Source: Shewanella sp. UCD-KL12
Lineage (GTDB): Bacteria; Pseudomonadota; Gammaproteobacteria; Enterobacterales; Shewanellaceae
Direction: 5' to 3'
Length of the DNA: 64,000 bases
Assembly (NCBI RefSeq): GCF_001957125.1
Contig: NZ_MPHJ01000005.1
Span: 124,001-188,000 of the forward strand
Below, piece after piece: positions 35,803-46,700 of this stretch. Below the pieces are notes generated by a model, which was not told the DNA's origin, ran no database searches, and saw only the letters and a program-made list of their open reading frames with translations. Position 1 is the stretch's first letter. Every line of letters begins with the position of its first letter. Both the position numbers and the translations under genes were made by a program.

Positions 35803-35839
35803 ACAAAGCCCATTTAGACTTGCGCTAAATGGGCTTTGT
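35803..35839 (+). terminator. intrinsic terminator
   Basis: A 15-bp perfect stem, ACAAAGCCCATTTAG / CTAAATGGGCTTTGT, with a 7-base loop, 27 bases after the Ig-like lipoprotein stop. A short T-rich stretch follows. Confidence 0.85.
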
Positions 35840-35942
35840 TATACTTTCAGGCTATACGCAAACCTCACATATCTCTATATACTCCTAACCGCTGAATATT
35901 AGACAAGGCTGTCTCACTAAACCGCATAATAAGGATATAGAC

Positions 35943-36344
35943 ATGCGCATTAACACCCTAATTACTACTCTCATTTTCACCGCTTTTCTCGCTGGTTGTG
36001 CTGCCACGCCACCGATCATAGCCCAAGAAAAATCTGTTACTGTTTCTGGCCAAACACTTAAGTTTGGTGGCAAGTATGATGTAGAGAAAAAGAAACTAGA
36101 GCTAACCGTCAATGGCGATGCATTGATGAAAGGCAAGTTTCCTCCTTATACACCAACACAAAACTTTAAAGCCAAATATAAAGACTTGCGCATTGCCAGC
36201 AGCTGTTACTTCGGCTCAGTACTCGGCGATCAAGGCGGTGCATTTGGCGCTATCGCAGGTGCAATCCAAGCGAGTAAGTCTAGCTCTGGGGATAAGTGTG
36301 AACTGTTTATCGATGGCGAGAGCGTAGAGACACTCTACTTCTAA
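35943..36344 (+). CDS. small lipoprotein, unknown function
   Basis: 133 residues. Signal peptide with lipobox LAGC (Cys 19). The mature part is a mostly beta domain (VTVSGQTLKFGGKYDVEKKKLEL), with two further Cys (SSCYF, DKCEL) that could form a disulfide and a Gly-rich segment GAFGAIAGAIQASKSSSG. Not recognised. It stands alone between terminator-bounded neighbours. Confidence 0.7.
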   Translation: MRINTLITTLIFTAFLAGCAATPPIIAQEKSVTVSGQTLKFGGKYDVEKKKLELTVNGDALMKGKFPPYTPTQNFKAKYKDLRIASSCYFGSVLGDQGGAFGAIAGAIQASKSSSGDKCELFIDGESVETLYF

Positions 36345-36498
36345 ACACAGCTAATTCAGCTAACCTAGCTTCGCCTAGTCTCATCGAGAAAAGCCCGCTA
36401 ACAGCCTTGCTAGCGGGTCAAATTAACACGATGCAGCAGTCTAACATTCAGCCGTTATTCAATTGTTTACCTATTACAGCTTAACCATGAATCAATGC

Positions 36499-37668
36499 TT
36501 ACTCATTGTGACCTGTTGGCTGCGGCTTTAATCTCTTCGACACCCCATAAATAGCAAGCAAGCTAAATACGCCAAAAAGCCCCCATAGCTGTAGCCACTT
36601 AGGTAAGACACTCGACCAAACTGCCCCCATTTGATTAAGCTCTAACATCCCCATGATGGCAGGGACGGCAGGAACCAGCTGAGATAGCCAGATTAGTGGC
36701 TCAGGTATCAAAGCTAATGGCCATACAAACCCAGACACAAACATAATAGGCATAGAGACAAGTAACAGCACTTGGGTCGGTAGATCTCGTCTGGTAAATA
36801 AAGTGCTCAACGCTATGCCTGCAGCTCCCGTAGCCAGTAAAAATGGCAACATCCACAACGCCACGACGCCAAGACTGGCTTGCACACTCACTTGGTACCA
36901 ATAGAAGCAAAACCCGATATAGAAACTCGTGAAAAATAGATAGAGCAGCATAAATGCCGACAAACGACCACAGACGAGCTTAAGTGGCGAAAGCTCGCTC
37001 CAATAGCCCTTATTGCGCCACTGCCCCGCCCCTAAGATCCCTGTGCCTATCAATAGGGTTTGATGCAAGATAAGCAGAAATAGTCCAGGCACCACATAAG
37101 GGGTATAACCTAGGCTTGGATTAAAAGCTGGTACACTATTTATCTTTACCGAATTGAGGCTAAGTTCCGCCTTTTTAGGGGCCTCCCCCTTGGCTAACAT
37201 GCCTATAAGCTGTACCTGTTTACCTGCATCTATTCCCGCTGCAACTAACCCCTCAGCCACTGCTGAATAGATCAGAAAATAGCTTGCATCACCGCCATAA
37301 CTTAGCGTGACACCTCTACCCAGTAACAGGTTTCGTCTAAAGCCTTCAGGAATCACCAATAAACCATGGGCTCGTCCCGACTCAATCCAGCTCTGCGCTT
37401 GAGTAATGCTGGTAACTTGCCCTATCACGCTTATCTTAGCGCTGGCATCAGCATGTCGAATAAGTCGGCGGCTTAGTGAAGAGTGATCCAGATCCACCAC
37501 CACTAATTGTTGCTCTGTGGGCACTTGATGAAGGTAAGGCAGAGGATATAGCACTGAATAAAACAACACCCCACCAAATAGGGTCACGGCAATGGCTTTA
37601 TCTGCAACAATGGCTTTAAGCTCTGCCAGTATTAACTGCAAAAAGCTCATCTGGTTAGTTCCATTCAT
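36499..37668 (-). CDS. ABC-2 type transporter permease (second)
   Basis: 389 residues. One N-terminal span, a periplasmic domain of about 150 residues (VVVDLDHSSLSRRLIRHAD, the YhhJ-type repeat), then five C-terminal spans. The periplasmic part fits ABC-2 permeases that hand substrates to HlyD/TolC partners. Its start overlaps the first permease's stop by 4 bases. Last gene of a four-gene export operon without a linked ATP-binding protein. Confidence 0.88.
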   Translation of the reverse strand: MNGTNQMSFLQLILAELKAIVADKAIAVTLFGGVLFYSVLYPLPYLHQVPTEQQLVVVDLDHSSLSRRLIRHADASAKISVIGQVTSITQAQSWIESGRAHGLLVIPEGFRRNLLLGRGVTLSYGGDASYFLIYSAVAEGLVAAGIDAGKQVQLIGMLAKGEAPKKAELSLNSVKINSVPAFNPSLGYTPYVVPGLFLLILHQTLLIGTGILGAGQWRNKGYWSELSPLKLVCGRLSAFMLLYLFFTSFYIGFCFYWYQVSVQASLGVVALWMLPFLLATGAAGIALSTLFTRRDLPTQVLLLVSMPIMFVSGFVWPLALIPEPLIWLSQLVPAVPAIMGMLELNQMGAVWSSVLPKWLQLWGLFGVFSLLAIYGVSKRLKPQPTGHNE

Positions 37669-38834
37669 GCTGACCCCTTACTCGAAGCACTCAATGATAC
37701 CGAGTGAGTATTCATACGTCGGGAGAGTAGTACCAGCACAGGTATTATTAATAGAAAGCCCCAATAACTTGTCAATTGCCCAGCAACCGTTTGCCAGCCT
37801 GAGCCATAACTTATCACGCTAACATGGGAGTCTACATAGTGACTCGATGGCATAATCAATCGCCACCACTGCGCAACAACTGGCATCTCATGTACCGGAA
37901 AAGTGATCCCCATAAATGCAAATGCAGGCGCGAACATGGCAGTGCCGAAACTGACCATACGTGCACTATCGCGCATAAGGAAAAAAATAAGTAATACCAA
38001 TAACCAGACAGCTAACAGCATCACAGCTTGAGCCACAATCAATAAACCTAAACTCCCAGCCGCAGGTAGTGACAGATATTGATAGAGAAATACCAGAATA
38101 AAGCCGCCTTGCAGCAATAAAAGTGGGGTAAACACAGCAAGCTTAGCCAACACTCTCAGCCATATACCTTCACCAGGGGTTAATTGACCTTCAGGGGTTA
38201 ACTCTCGACTTAAGCTATTAGAAAAGGTCAGCATGGCCAGCAACTGCCACAATGCCACCAGCACTGGCGGTACCAGAAAGCCAACATAGTTATTGTTACG
38301 GTTAAATAATGCTGTTGTTTGACTCGTTACTGGGCTCAAGTTAACCGTCAGTTGAGACTTGGGGACACCTTGGAGCAGTAACTTTTCCTCAGCAACATCA
38401 AGCAAACCTGCGCCTAATGTTAACTGGATCTGACTCGACAGTAGTTTACCTACCAGCAAGAATTGGCTGTTGTAACGAATATCGATGGTGGGACTATGGC
38501 CAGTGACTAAATCACGCTTCAAGCCATATGGCAGCACTATGATTGCGTATACTTCGGCTTGCTTCATGGCTGTTACAGCGCCTTGAAGATCAACAAACCC
38601 CTGCGGTGAAACCACTGGGTTAGCTGCAAGCTTACGCGTTAACTCTCGACTTAATTGACTGCTATCTTGGTCGACGACAGCAACAGGCAACTGTCTGGGC
38701 AAGCCTGCGCTGAATAGCCACCACAGGCAAAGAATACTCAACAGGGGAATATAACTAACCAAAGCGAGCTGCCAAGGTGAGTGCCATAACGCTTTACACT
38801 CCCCCCGAATAAGAGACAATATTGACGTCATCAT
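37665..38834 (-). CDS. ABC-2 type transporter permease (first)
   Basis: 389 residues, the same architecture as the next gene: a span near 20-40, a periplasmic domain starting VAVVDQDSSQLSRELTRKLA, then spans from about 190 on (GFLVPPVLVALWQLLAMLTF; FGTAMFAPAFAFMGITFPVHEMP). Two homologous half-size permeases presumably form a heterodimer. 10 bases after the HlyD-like gene. Substrate unknown. Confidence 0.88.
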   Translation of the reverse strand: MMTSILSLIRGECKALWHSPWQLALVSYIPLLSILCLWWLFSAGLPRQLPVAVVDQDSSQLSRELTRKLAANPVVSPQGFVDLQGAVTAMKQAEVYAIIVLPYGLKRDLVTGHSPTIDIRYNSQFLLVGKLLSSQIQLTLGAGLLDVAEEKLLLQGVPKSQLTVNLSPVTSQTTALFNRNNNYVGFLVPPVLVALWQLLAMLTFSNSLSRELTPEGQLTPGEGIWLRVLAKLAVFTPLLLLQGGFILVFLYQYLSLPAAGSLGLLIVAQAVMLLAVWLLVLLIFFLMRDSARMVSFGTAMFAPAFAFMGITFPVHEMPVVAQWWRLIMPSSHYVDSHVSVISYGSGWQTVAGQLTSYWGFLLIIPVLVLLSRRMNTHSVSLSASSKGSA

Positions 38835-38844
38835 GATCCCCAGG

Positions 38845-39816
38845 TTAGCGGGTAAAAATCACTGACATGCCAACTCTAAGATCATCAATTTCAACACTTG
38901 GCCGCAGCTCAACTTCAAAGGTGCGCATATCAAAATCATGACCACTTTCAGTCGAACGCCAAGTGGCAAACTCCCCCATCACACTGACATGGCTAACGGT
39001 AAACTCAACGTCGCGTTCAAGGGCGGGTAATGTCATCATCAACTTAGTGCCTTTGGCAAACTGCTTGAGTTGATCTTCACGTACCTGAAATACCGCCCAT
39101 GCATCTTGCATGTCGATCAAACTGACTACCGGAAACCCGCTCGGTGCTAACTCTCCAGCTTGAAGTAAAACTTCGCTTATCTCACCAGACTTAGGCGAGC
39201 GCATCTGACTATCAGCTAAGATCGCACTGACTTCATTTACTGCGCCTTCCGCCATTCTTGCATTACCAGCAGCGGCGGCTTTAGTTTCTTCACGGGCACC
39301 CTCCTCTGCCATTTCATACATGGCTAAGGCAGCTTGCTCGGTATATTTTGCAGCCTGATACTGCGTAAAGGCTTCATCACGCTTCTGTCTCGCTAGCACA
39401 CCTTCTACAAATAAAACTTCAACTCTGTTATAGGTCGTCTTAGCTAATGTTGCTGCCGCCTTGGCTTTCTGCCACTGCTCACGAGATGCCATCACCTGCT
39501 GCTTACGTGCACCACTGTCAGCTTCAAGCTGCATCGCTGCCGCCGCATCTCTGCCGCCTTCAGCCTGCATCAGTTTGGCACTTAACTCTGGGCTATTGAT
39601 GGCAAACAGCAGATCGCCAGCTTCAACGGTATCACCACGTCTCACCATTACCTGTTCAACGCGACCAGGCACCTTAGATGAGATGTTGTACTCGCGCGCC
39701 TCTATCTGTCCCTGTAAAACTTCAACTTTCGGGGTATAAGCTAGCTTAAGGCCATAACCTAAGACGCCAACTAGTCCTACAAGTGCTGCCACTGCAAAAA
39801 TTCGATTAGCCTGCAT
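38845..39816 (-). CDS. HlyD-family membrane fusion protein
   Basis: 323 residues: an N-terminal anchor (IFAVAALVGLVGVLGYGL), a lipoyl/barrel half (EYNISSKVPGRVEQVMVRRGD), a coiled-coil hairpin of about 80-190 with many Ala/Glu/Lys, and a second lipoyl half (SPKSGEISEVLLQAGELAPSGFPV). Links the inner-membrane permeases with the outer-membrane TolC-like protein. Overlaps the tolC-like gene by 11 bases. Confidence 0.92.
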   Translation of the reverse strand: MQANRIFAVAALVGLVGVLGYGLKLAYTPKVEVLQGQIEAREYNISSKVPGRVEQVMVRRGDTVEAGDLLFAINSPELSAKLMQAEGGRDAAAAMQLEADSGARKQQVMASREQWQKAKAAATLAKTTYNRVEVLFVEGVLARQKRDEAFTQYQAAKYTEQAALAMYEMAEEGAREETKAAAAGNARMAEGAVNEVSAILADSQMRSPKSGEISEVLLQAGELAPSGFPVVSLIDMQDAWAVFQVREDQLKQFAKGTKLMMTLPALERDVEFTVSHVSVMGEFATWRSTESGHDFDMRTFEVELRPSVEIDDLRVGMSVIFTR

Positions 39817-41221
39817 TGTTACTCTCCTCCATCGCGCGAGCTTGAGTACTGCTGCGACCTAAAAATTCATCCAGTTGACCACTCACAGCCATTAAGCGTG
39901 CATATGCCTGTATATAACGATACTTAGCACCGAGTTGTTGAGTATCAACAGCGGTTAGCTTAAGTTCAGCATCGACCTTCTCTATCGAGGTTGATAACCC
40001 TTGACGGAAGGCTAAATCACGCAGACGTTTGTTCTCTTTAGCTAAGGCAAGCGATAGCTCTAATGATTTAACTTCCTCTTGCGCCTGCAGTAACTGTCGG
40101 TAACTTTGATCTAGTAGCAAGCTCAGATCTTGCTGTGTCTGTGCCTTGGTGTATCTTGCTTGTAGCAGAGCACTCTTGGCTGCTTTCACCTTGCCGCTAC
40201 GACCATCTCGGCTCAATAACGGGACTTTAACCCCGACACCTAACATCCAATCAGGTTCCATCTTAGCGAAGAGGCTATCATCCTCATAGAGGGTATAATT
40301 ACCATAAAGAAATACTGTTGGGTGGTACTTGCCTTGCTCGATGGCTACTAAGCCTTGCGCCTGCTCTTCTTTAGCTTCAAGCAGCTTAAGCGCAGGGTGC
40401 TGCGCCATAGTTAGCTGGCTTAAGTGAGGTAAAGAAGGGGCTTGAGGTAACATAAACAGTTGCGAGCGCGTAGCAACTTCACGCTCGTGTAGCATACGTG
40501 CAAGGGCTATTTCAGCCATCTCAGCCTGGCGCTTTGCACTGGCAAAATTAATTTTGGCATTCTCAAGTGCGACTTGAGCATTTAAGCGCTCGACTTTGGC
40601 TATCTGTCCCTGCTCTTCTAGTTTTTTGGCATGCTCAGCATGTTCCTCCAATGAGGTAACTAACTGGCCGCGAGTCTGTGCCAGAGATTGACTCACTGCG
40701 ACACCGTAATAACGATCAACAAGCTGAACAAAAAGATCTCTAGTGGTCAGCTGAAATTGCTGCTCTTTTTCGGCAACCTCTGCAGCATGTATCGCTTGGG
40801 CAGCAGTAATTTTACCGCCTGTATAGATAGGCCACATAGCTTGTAAGCTTGAGCGGAAAATATCTTGCTCTGTGAATGGCGTAATAAACATTGAGCTTGG
40901 TATCGTCGCTAAAGCGCCGCCAAGTGCAGGAGGAAGTGTTGAGGGATCCATTGACGCCAGAGGATTTAGATCGCGAAGATCCATCTCTAAAGGCTTCTCT
41001 AATCGTGTATAACTACCATTGAGTGATATTGAGGGTAGATTGAGGTCTTTACCCGCCTCATGCTCGGCCTCTGCTCTATGTACCTCTTGAGCGCTAGCCT
41101 GCAGTTTATCGCTCACTGTCAGCAGCTGTTTCCAAGCTTGTTCAAAGCCTAGGCTAGCTGCCTGTGCAGTAAAAGAGCCTATTGTCAGCAATGACATCAA
41201 GGCTAATCGTGAAAGTTTCAT
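39806..41221 (-). CDS. TolC-family outer-membrane efflux protein
   Basis: 471 residues from ATG 41221 (AGAGGA 6 bases upstream; an ATG at 41227 would touch that site). The signal peptide ends near FTAQAAS. Two long helical repeats follow (AWKQLLTVSDKLQASAQEV; ALKLLEAKEEQAQGLVAIEQG), the second with YRQLLQAQEEVKSLELSLALA. Trimeric exit duct for the export operon. First gene of the operon, with a 144-base gap to tldD upstream. Confidence 0.92.
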   Translation of the reverse strand: MKLSRLALMSLLTIGSFTAQAASLGFEQAWKQLLTVSDKLQASAQEVHRAEAEHEAGKDLNLPSISLNGSYTRLEKPLEMDLRDLNPLASMDPSTLPPALGGALATIPSSMFITPFTEQDIFRSSLQAMWPIYTGGKITAAQAIHAAEVAEKEQQFQLTTRDLFVQLVDRYYGVAVSQSLAQTRGQLVTSLEEHAEHAKKLEEQGQIAKVERLNAQVALENAKINFASAKRQAEMAEIALARMLHEREVATRSQLFMLPQAPSLPHLSQLTMAQHPALKLLEAKEEQAQGLVAIEQGKYHPTVFLYGNYTLYEDDSLFAKMEPDWMLGVGVKVPLLSRDGRSGKVKAAKSALLQARYTKAQTQQDLSLLLDQSYRQLLQAQEEVKSLELSLALAKENKRLRDLAFRQGLSTSIEKVDAELKLTAVDTQQLGAKYRYIQAYARLMAVSGQLDEFLGRSSTQARAMEESNNAG

Positions 41222-41365
41222 CCCCATTCCTCTGCACTTAAAGCACACACTCTAGAGCATTAACTCTAATCCATAAGTGAATTTTAGCATTCATTGAGGT
41301 GGAATAGAAGGAACTAGGTCGAGCGACTAGTTCCTATCACATTGTTCCTGTCATATTGACATATA

Positions 41366-42817
41366 TTAAGCAGTGCCACCTACAGTCAAACTATCTAGTT
41401 TCAGTGATGGCTGACCCACTCCAACAGGTACACTCTGACCATCCTTGCCACAAACCCCAACGCCTTTATCTAGCTCAAGATCATTACCCACCATAGATAT
41501 CTGCCCCATAGCTTCAGGACCATTACCGATAAGCGTAGCTCCCTTGATAGCCTGAGTCACTTCACCATTTTCAATCAAATATGCTTCAGAAGCTGAGAAT
41601 ACAAATTTACCAGAGGTGATATCGACCTGACCGCCACCAAAATTAGGCGCGTAGATCCCCTGTTTTACAGACTTGATCATCTCACTTGGATCAGATTCAC
41701 CCGCTTCCATGTAGGTGTTGGTCATACGAGGCATCGGCAGGTGAGCGTATGATTCACGACGACCATTACCTGTTGATTGCTCGCCCATAAGACGCGCATT
41801 AAGCTTGTCCTGCATATAACCTTTTAAGATACCGTCTTCAATTAGAACCGTCTTTTGAGTTTGAACACCCTCATCATCGATACTGAGTGAACCACGGCGA
41901 TTCGCTATGGTGCCATCATCAACAACAGTCACTAGCTTTGAGGCCACCTGCTGACCGACCATACCACTAAATGCGCTGCTGCCTTTGCGGTTAAAGTCTC
42001 CCTCTAAACCATGCCCTACCGCCTCATGCAGTAACACGCCAGGCCAACCAGCCCCTAAGATTACTGGCATCTCACCCGCTGGAGCATCTACAGCAGTCAA
42101 GTTAACTGAAGCTTGTCTCACCGCTTCACGGGCAAAAGAGAAACAGTTTGGCAGACCGGTTTCATCCGTTTCCATTAGCACTTGATAGTCATGACGACCA
42201 CCGCCGCCACTTGCACCACGCTCACGCTTGCCATCATCTTCAAGGATAACACTGCAGTTAAAACGAACAAGTGGACGTATATCAGCAGCCAAAGTGCCAT
42301 CACTCGCGGCGATAAGTATCTCTTCATGCACGCCTGAAAGGCTGACTACCACTTGAATGATTCGGCTGTCTAGACTGCGAATATAAGCATCAGCCTCTTT
42401 AAGAAGCGCAATCTTTTTGGCCTCTTCCATCGCGGCAATAGGATCAGCGCTTTGATAAAGCGCCTTCATCTCTTGACGTTTCCAAGCCTGCACACCAGCA
42501 TTTTTTCCACCAGCAGCCGCAATACCACGAGCAGCCTCAGCAGAAGCCGTTAATGCCGCTGGATTAATCTCATCAGCATAAGCAAATCCAGTTTTCTCAC
42601 CAGTGATAGCACGCACGCCGACACCACGTTCGATATGAAAGCTTCCCTCTTTAACTATGCCATCTTCAAGTACCCAAGATTCATGACGGCTGCCCTGAAA
42701 ATAGAGGTCTGAAAAGTCAATCTCATGCTGATGGATCTTATTGAGATACCCCTGCAAATCGTCCAGTGAGAGTCCATCTTGTAATAGGCTCTGTTCTACT
42801 TGGGTTAAAAATGGCAT
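41366..42817 (-). CDS. tldD: metalloprotease TldD
   Basis: 483 residues. Zinc site HEAVGH at about residues 265-270 in [18 protein letters not shown]. The N-terminal region has [17 protein letters not shown], and the end has [25 protein letters not shown] with a conserved Cys. Works with PmbA (31164-32504). Last gene of the mreB-to-tldD block, 138 bases after the nitrilase gene; that gap is made of imperfect TTCTGTAAC-like repeats on the plus strand. Confidence 0.96.
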   Translation of the reverse strand: MPFLTQVEQSLLQDGLSLDDLQGYLNKIHQHEIDFSDLYFQGSRHESWVLEDGIVKEGSFHIERGVGVRAITGEKTGFAYADEINPAALTASAEAARGIAAAGGKNAGVQAWKRQEMKALYQSADPIAAMEEAKKIALLKEADAYIRSLDSRIIQVVVSLSGVHEEILIAASDGTLAADIRPLVRFNCSVILEDDGKRERGASGGGGRHDYQVLMETDETGLPNCFSFAREAVRQASVNLTAVDAPAGEMPVILGAGWPGVLLHEAVGHGLEGDFNRKGSSAFSGMVGQQVASKLVTVVDDGTIANRRGSLSIDDEGVQTQKTVLIEDGILKGYMQDKLNARLMGEQSTGNGRRESYAHLPMPRMTNTYMEAGESDPSEMIKSVKQGIYAPNFGGGQVDITSGKFVFSASEAYLIENGEVTQAIKGATLIGNGPEAMGQISMVGNDLELDKGVGVCGKDGQSVPVGVGQPSLKLDSLTVGGTA

Positions 42818-42955
42818 TAATTTCTCTCTCTTGTACTTAATTTTTACAAAATACTAGGTCTTAGGAGCTGACGATTAAACGCTATTCTTCTGTCGCTTAT
42901 TCTGTCACTGAATCTGTTAATTACTCTGTAACTCTTTCTATATCTATTTCTGCAA

Positions 42956-43783
42956 CTATTTCTGTAATTGGGGCTCTGAAAATCGGTTATGGCCAGCAAC
43001 GGGCATCTGCTGTCTAATTTTAACTATCTCATCCCGGTCAAGCTTAGCTTGCACCCAACCACAGCCTGTCATCTTTTGTGCTTTAATCTGCCCCCATGGG
43101 TCAACAACCATACTTTGACCCCATGTTTCACGGCCGCCCTGATTGTGTTGTCCCCATTGTGCAGCAGCTAAAACATAACATTGATTCTCAATTGCTCTAG
43201 CTTGAATCAATGCTTGCCAGTGCGCCTCTCCGGTGACTTTAGTAAACGCTGCAGGCAGGGCGATTATCTCTGCCCCTGCTAATCTCATAGCTCTAAACAG
43301 ATCGGGGAAACGCAAATCGTAACATATCGCTAAGCCTAACTTACCAAAGGGTGTATCGATTACACTAACTTTATTACCTGGGCAGAAGGTGTCACTCTCA
43401 CGATACTCTTTAGTATTGTCTGAAACTTCAACATCAAACAAGTGGATCTTGTCATAATCGCCTAACACCTGCCCCAAGTTATCAAACAGGTAAGTACGGC
43501 TATACACGCGATTATCACCTGCAGAGACAGGAATGGTACCCGCAACTAGATAGAGGCTATATTGCTTAGCAAGTGCACTTAACGCACTCTTAAGTGGCGC
43601 ATCTTCTCCAGCATATTGCAGCTGATGGCTCTCATGACCACCAAAAAGCAAGCAGCACTCAGGAAGCACTACGAGTTGAGGCTCTCCCTCTACTCTTGGT
43701 AGCGCCTTAAGCTGCGATTCTATGTAGTCTAGATTCTCCGATACGTCTTGACTGCTTTGGCACTGTAGTAGGTTGACCTGCAT
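42956..43783 (-). CDS. carbon-nitrogen hydrolase, Nit-like amidase
   Basis: 275 residues from ATG 43783, with AAGGA 8 bases upstream (a TTG at 43789 is also in frame). The catalytic triad of the nitrilase superfamily: Glu in VLPECCLLF (about 45), Lys in YDKIHLFD, Cys in AICYDLRFPDLFR. Closest in pattern to Nit1/YbeM-type deaminated-glutathione amidases, which is a likely role. The gene begins inside the 3' end of yhdP, overlapping it by 77 bases in another frame. Confidence 0.9.
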   Translation of the reverse strand: MQVNLLQCQSSQDVSENLDYIESQLKALPRVEGEPQLVVLPECCLLFGGHESHQLQYAGEDAPLKSALSALAKQYSLYLVAGTIPVSAGDNRVYSRTYLFDNLGQVLGDYDKIHLFDVEVSDNTKEYRESDTFCPGNKVSVIDTPFGKLGLAICYDLRFPDLFRAMRLAGAEIIALPAAFTKVTGEAHWQALIQARAIENQCYVLAAAQWGQHNQGGRETWGQSMVVDPWGQIKAQKMTGCGWVQAKLDRDEIVKIRQQMPVAGHNRFSEPQLQK

Positions 43784-46700
43784 CTTCAATTTCCTTTTCT
43801 ATCGGCTCACTTTCTTTAAAAGTTGGCATCTCTATGACATTTGTCGCCGGGATCTCAACGCCTGACTCCTGCAGCTCAGTGGGTGGCTGAAGCTGATCAC
43901 TCTCCTTAGCATTGGGTTGTGGTTCAGCGCTGTTTTCAGTTGGCTCGAGGGGGACTGAGTCTTTGTCATTACTTTTATCTGTTGCCGGCTCTTCAGGTTG
44001 GCGCGGCAGTATAGATTCAGGGATCTCAATCTCCTTACTCTTACGGCCAAGCTCTTCAAGCTTAGGCTCAGCCATGGTGCCAGTCAGCTGAAAACGGATC
44101 TCTGAAATGACCTCAATGACAGGCTCTAACACTTTAGTGAGCGCGAAAGCACCTAGACCGAATGTCCAACCACCCGTTGTCAGTAGCACAACAGTTGGTA
44201 CACTGGAAGCTAGCTGAGGGACGAAGCGAATGTCGTAATTCAAACTTTCAGTCATCAAGTCGGTATAACCGCGAACCCTCATATTCCCCGCAACAGCATC
44301 CATTTCAGTATCATGTGTTTTAACCACACCATTGTCGATATTAAGGGTGCCAGTAAAAGAGTTGAAATATAGCCCTTTGCCGAAGACATCTGAAAAATCT
44401 AAAGAGAGTTTTCTCAGCAGAGAGTCCAAGCTAAAGAGTGAAAAAATTCGTGCGCCCTTATCACTGACTTCAGACAAGTGACCTTTCCCTAAGTCGAAAG
44501 TCACCAAACCATTCAGCGACTCCACAGAAAATTGATAGGGAGCACCATGCCAAGAGATCTCAGCTTCAACCTCAACGGGTGCATCTTTAAGGCCTGGGTC
44601 CATGCCTACAATTTCAGATAAAGCATCAAACTTTACCGCAGTTAGGCTCACATCAAGTTGAGTGAGGTTCTCGTTATTACCATTTTGCCATACTCCCTTA
44701 CCGCGTAACTTTACATCAGGAGTAGTCAGCGACAACGTTTGGATCTGATAACTGCTCTCTTTAGGTGTCCCTTGTAAAACAAGGTGGCCTAATGGACTGC
44801 CATAAAATGAAAACTCGTCGACATCTACCGCTAACGGCGGCAGGTTCTCTAATACTGTCTCAGATTTAAAGTCGGCATCTTGCTGTGATTTAACTGTGGG
44901 AGCAAGGTGGAACTTTGATGCGACCAGCTTTAAACCTTGAGTCACCCAATCTGGATAAAAGTCGACTCGACCATCAAACTCATTGGACTTTGCTTCGAAC
45001 CGCCAACTGTCTTTGGTAGGAAACGCTGTCATACTTAAATCTGTTAGAGGCTGTCCCATCAGGTTTAGATGATTGATATCGGCATCGATACTGACTAATG
45101 GCGGGAAAAAACTCTTCCTGCTGCTCTTAGCGTCTAAAGGTTGCTGAACGGCACCGTCTGTAACGGCCAACTCAGCAGAGTCCTGTATGACTGAAACCTC
45201 ACTAGGTTCTTGTGACTCGCTTTGGCCTTCTGCTGTTTCAAGGCTCTTAGTGGCTGTAAATCTATTGATCACAGGCAGCCATGGTGTTAGCTCTGTGTGG
45301 TCGATAGCTAGCTGCAAATGACCTTGCTCTTTTTTAAGTTGATCGCCAGGCTTGAACAGGCGCCCTAATAACAAGTCAAAATGAGCGAGTTTATTTTCTG
45401 AGCCCTGATCAAAGCCGCCCCAAAACTCCATCTGTTTACCGAGCTTGATACCTAAAGATGACTGCTTATTATCCCCAATAAGCTCTGCGGTCAGCTTTCT
45501 TGATTCCTCTGCCCCTTTGTAAAATGGTGCAGGCAGGTCAAGCTCAACCCCCATTAGGTCGGTCTCCACTTGCGCTTGAATACGGTAGCCCGTTTGATCA
45601 AACACTAAGGTCATAGAGCCCCCCCAGTTTACATCACCTGAATAGAAATCTTGCAGCGGGTTATCTAGCTCTTCAGAAAGCTTGTCCAAAGCCCATTGGC
45701 CAGTCATATCTAAATTTAAGCCATAATTTCGACCAATATTACCAGTATCAAAACTCAACGATATTGGCTGTTGATAGAGGTTAGCAGAGACATCTTTACC
45801 CTTTACCACATCGTTATTAAAGCTTATCTGCCCAGTCACTTCATCAAGCAAGACACCGGGCTCAGTGATATACACAGGCGTTTTATCAAAGGTGACTAAA
45901 CCTGCGATCTCCTCTTTTACTGATTCGCCTGGCTCACCATCATATAGCGGAATAGCAAGATCTAAGGTCGCCTTAACATCACCATTAATCTGTACCACTG
46001 CTAAAGTCGATCCTACAGAAGCGGCTAATGGCGATGCTTGTATGACCTCTGTCGCAGCTTGCCCATGGGCTTGTATATCCCCTTTAACTTCTAATAGCGA
46101 TCTTGGCCCAAGATGTGGAATATCGACACGGGCGCCATCAACGACCACATCAAGTAGGTCACCCCTATTGATAAGCAGGTCCATACGGTCATTGGTGAAC
46201 ATTGCAGAAAGGTTGAGATCTGTCACTGCTGGCCAAGTGGGTAGAAATTTAAATTCAGCCTCTTCAAGGGTAAAGTCAGCTTGGAACATGCCCGAGTTAT
46301 CATGATAGGGGTAATCACTCAATGCACCATGCCAGACCAGCTTTGCATCTTGAACAGCCCCTTTAACTAGGCCAGCCTCAAGATAATCAACGAGCCCCTT
46401 ACTCATCCCCTTTAGCGGCAGGTAATTACCGACATCGGCGACATCATTGATCTTTACATCCGCAAGCAGAGCGAGATGAGCTTTCTCAGCAAAGCCGAGT
46501 TTCATCGAAGCATCGATCATCAAATCATGGTTATTTAACTGTATCTGAGGAAGCGTAAGCGCCTGCTCTGTGAGATCAAATTTAGCCTCAAATGCTTCAC
46601 CGTTAAAACTTAACGGCGCTTTAAAACCTGAGCCGAAATCTAACAGGTAATCTTGTTTAGGCGCTGATATATAAAGTGCGCTATCAGCAAAACCCAATTG

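Noticed and set aside
42818-42955. Repeats in the tldD-nitrilase gap as a functional element
   Set aside because: The TTCTGTAAC-like units are imperfect and too few to separate from simple-sequence drift.
45865-46305. 146-codon plus-strand ORF opposite yhdP
   Set aside because: Low-complexity Ser/Thr-rich sequence in antisense, no ribosome binding site, explained by yhdP codon bias.
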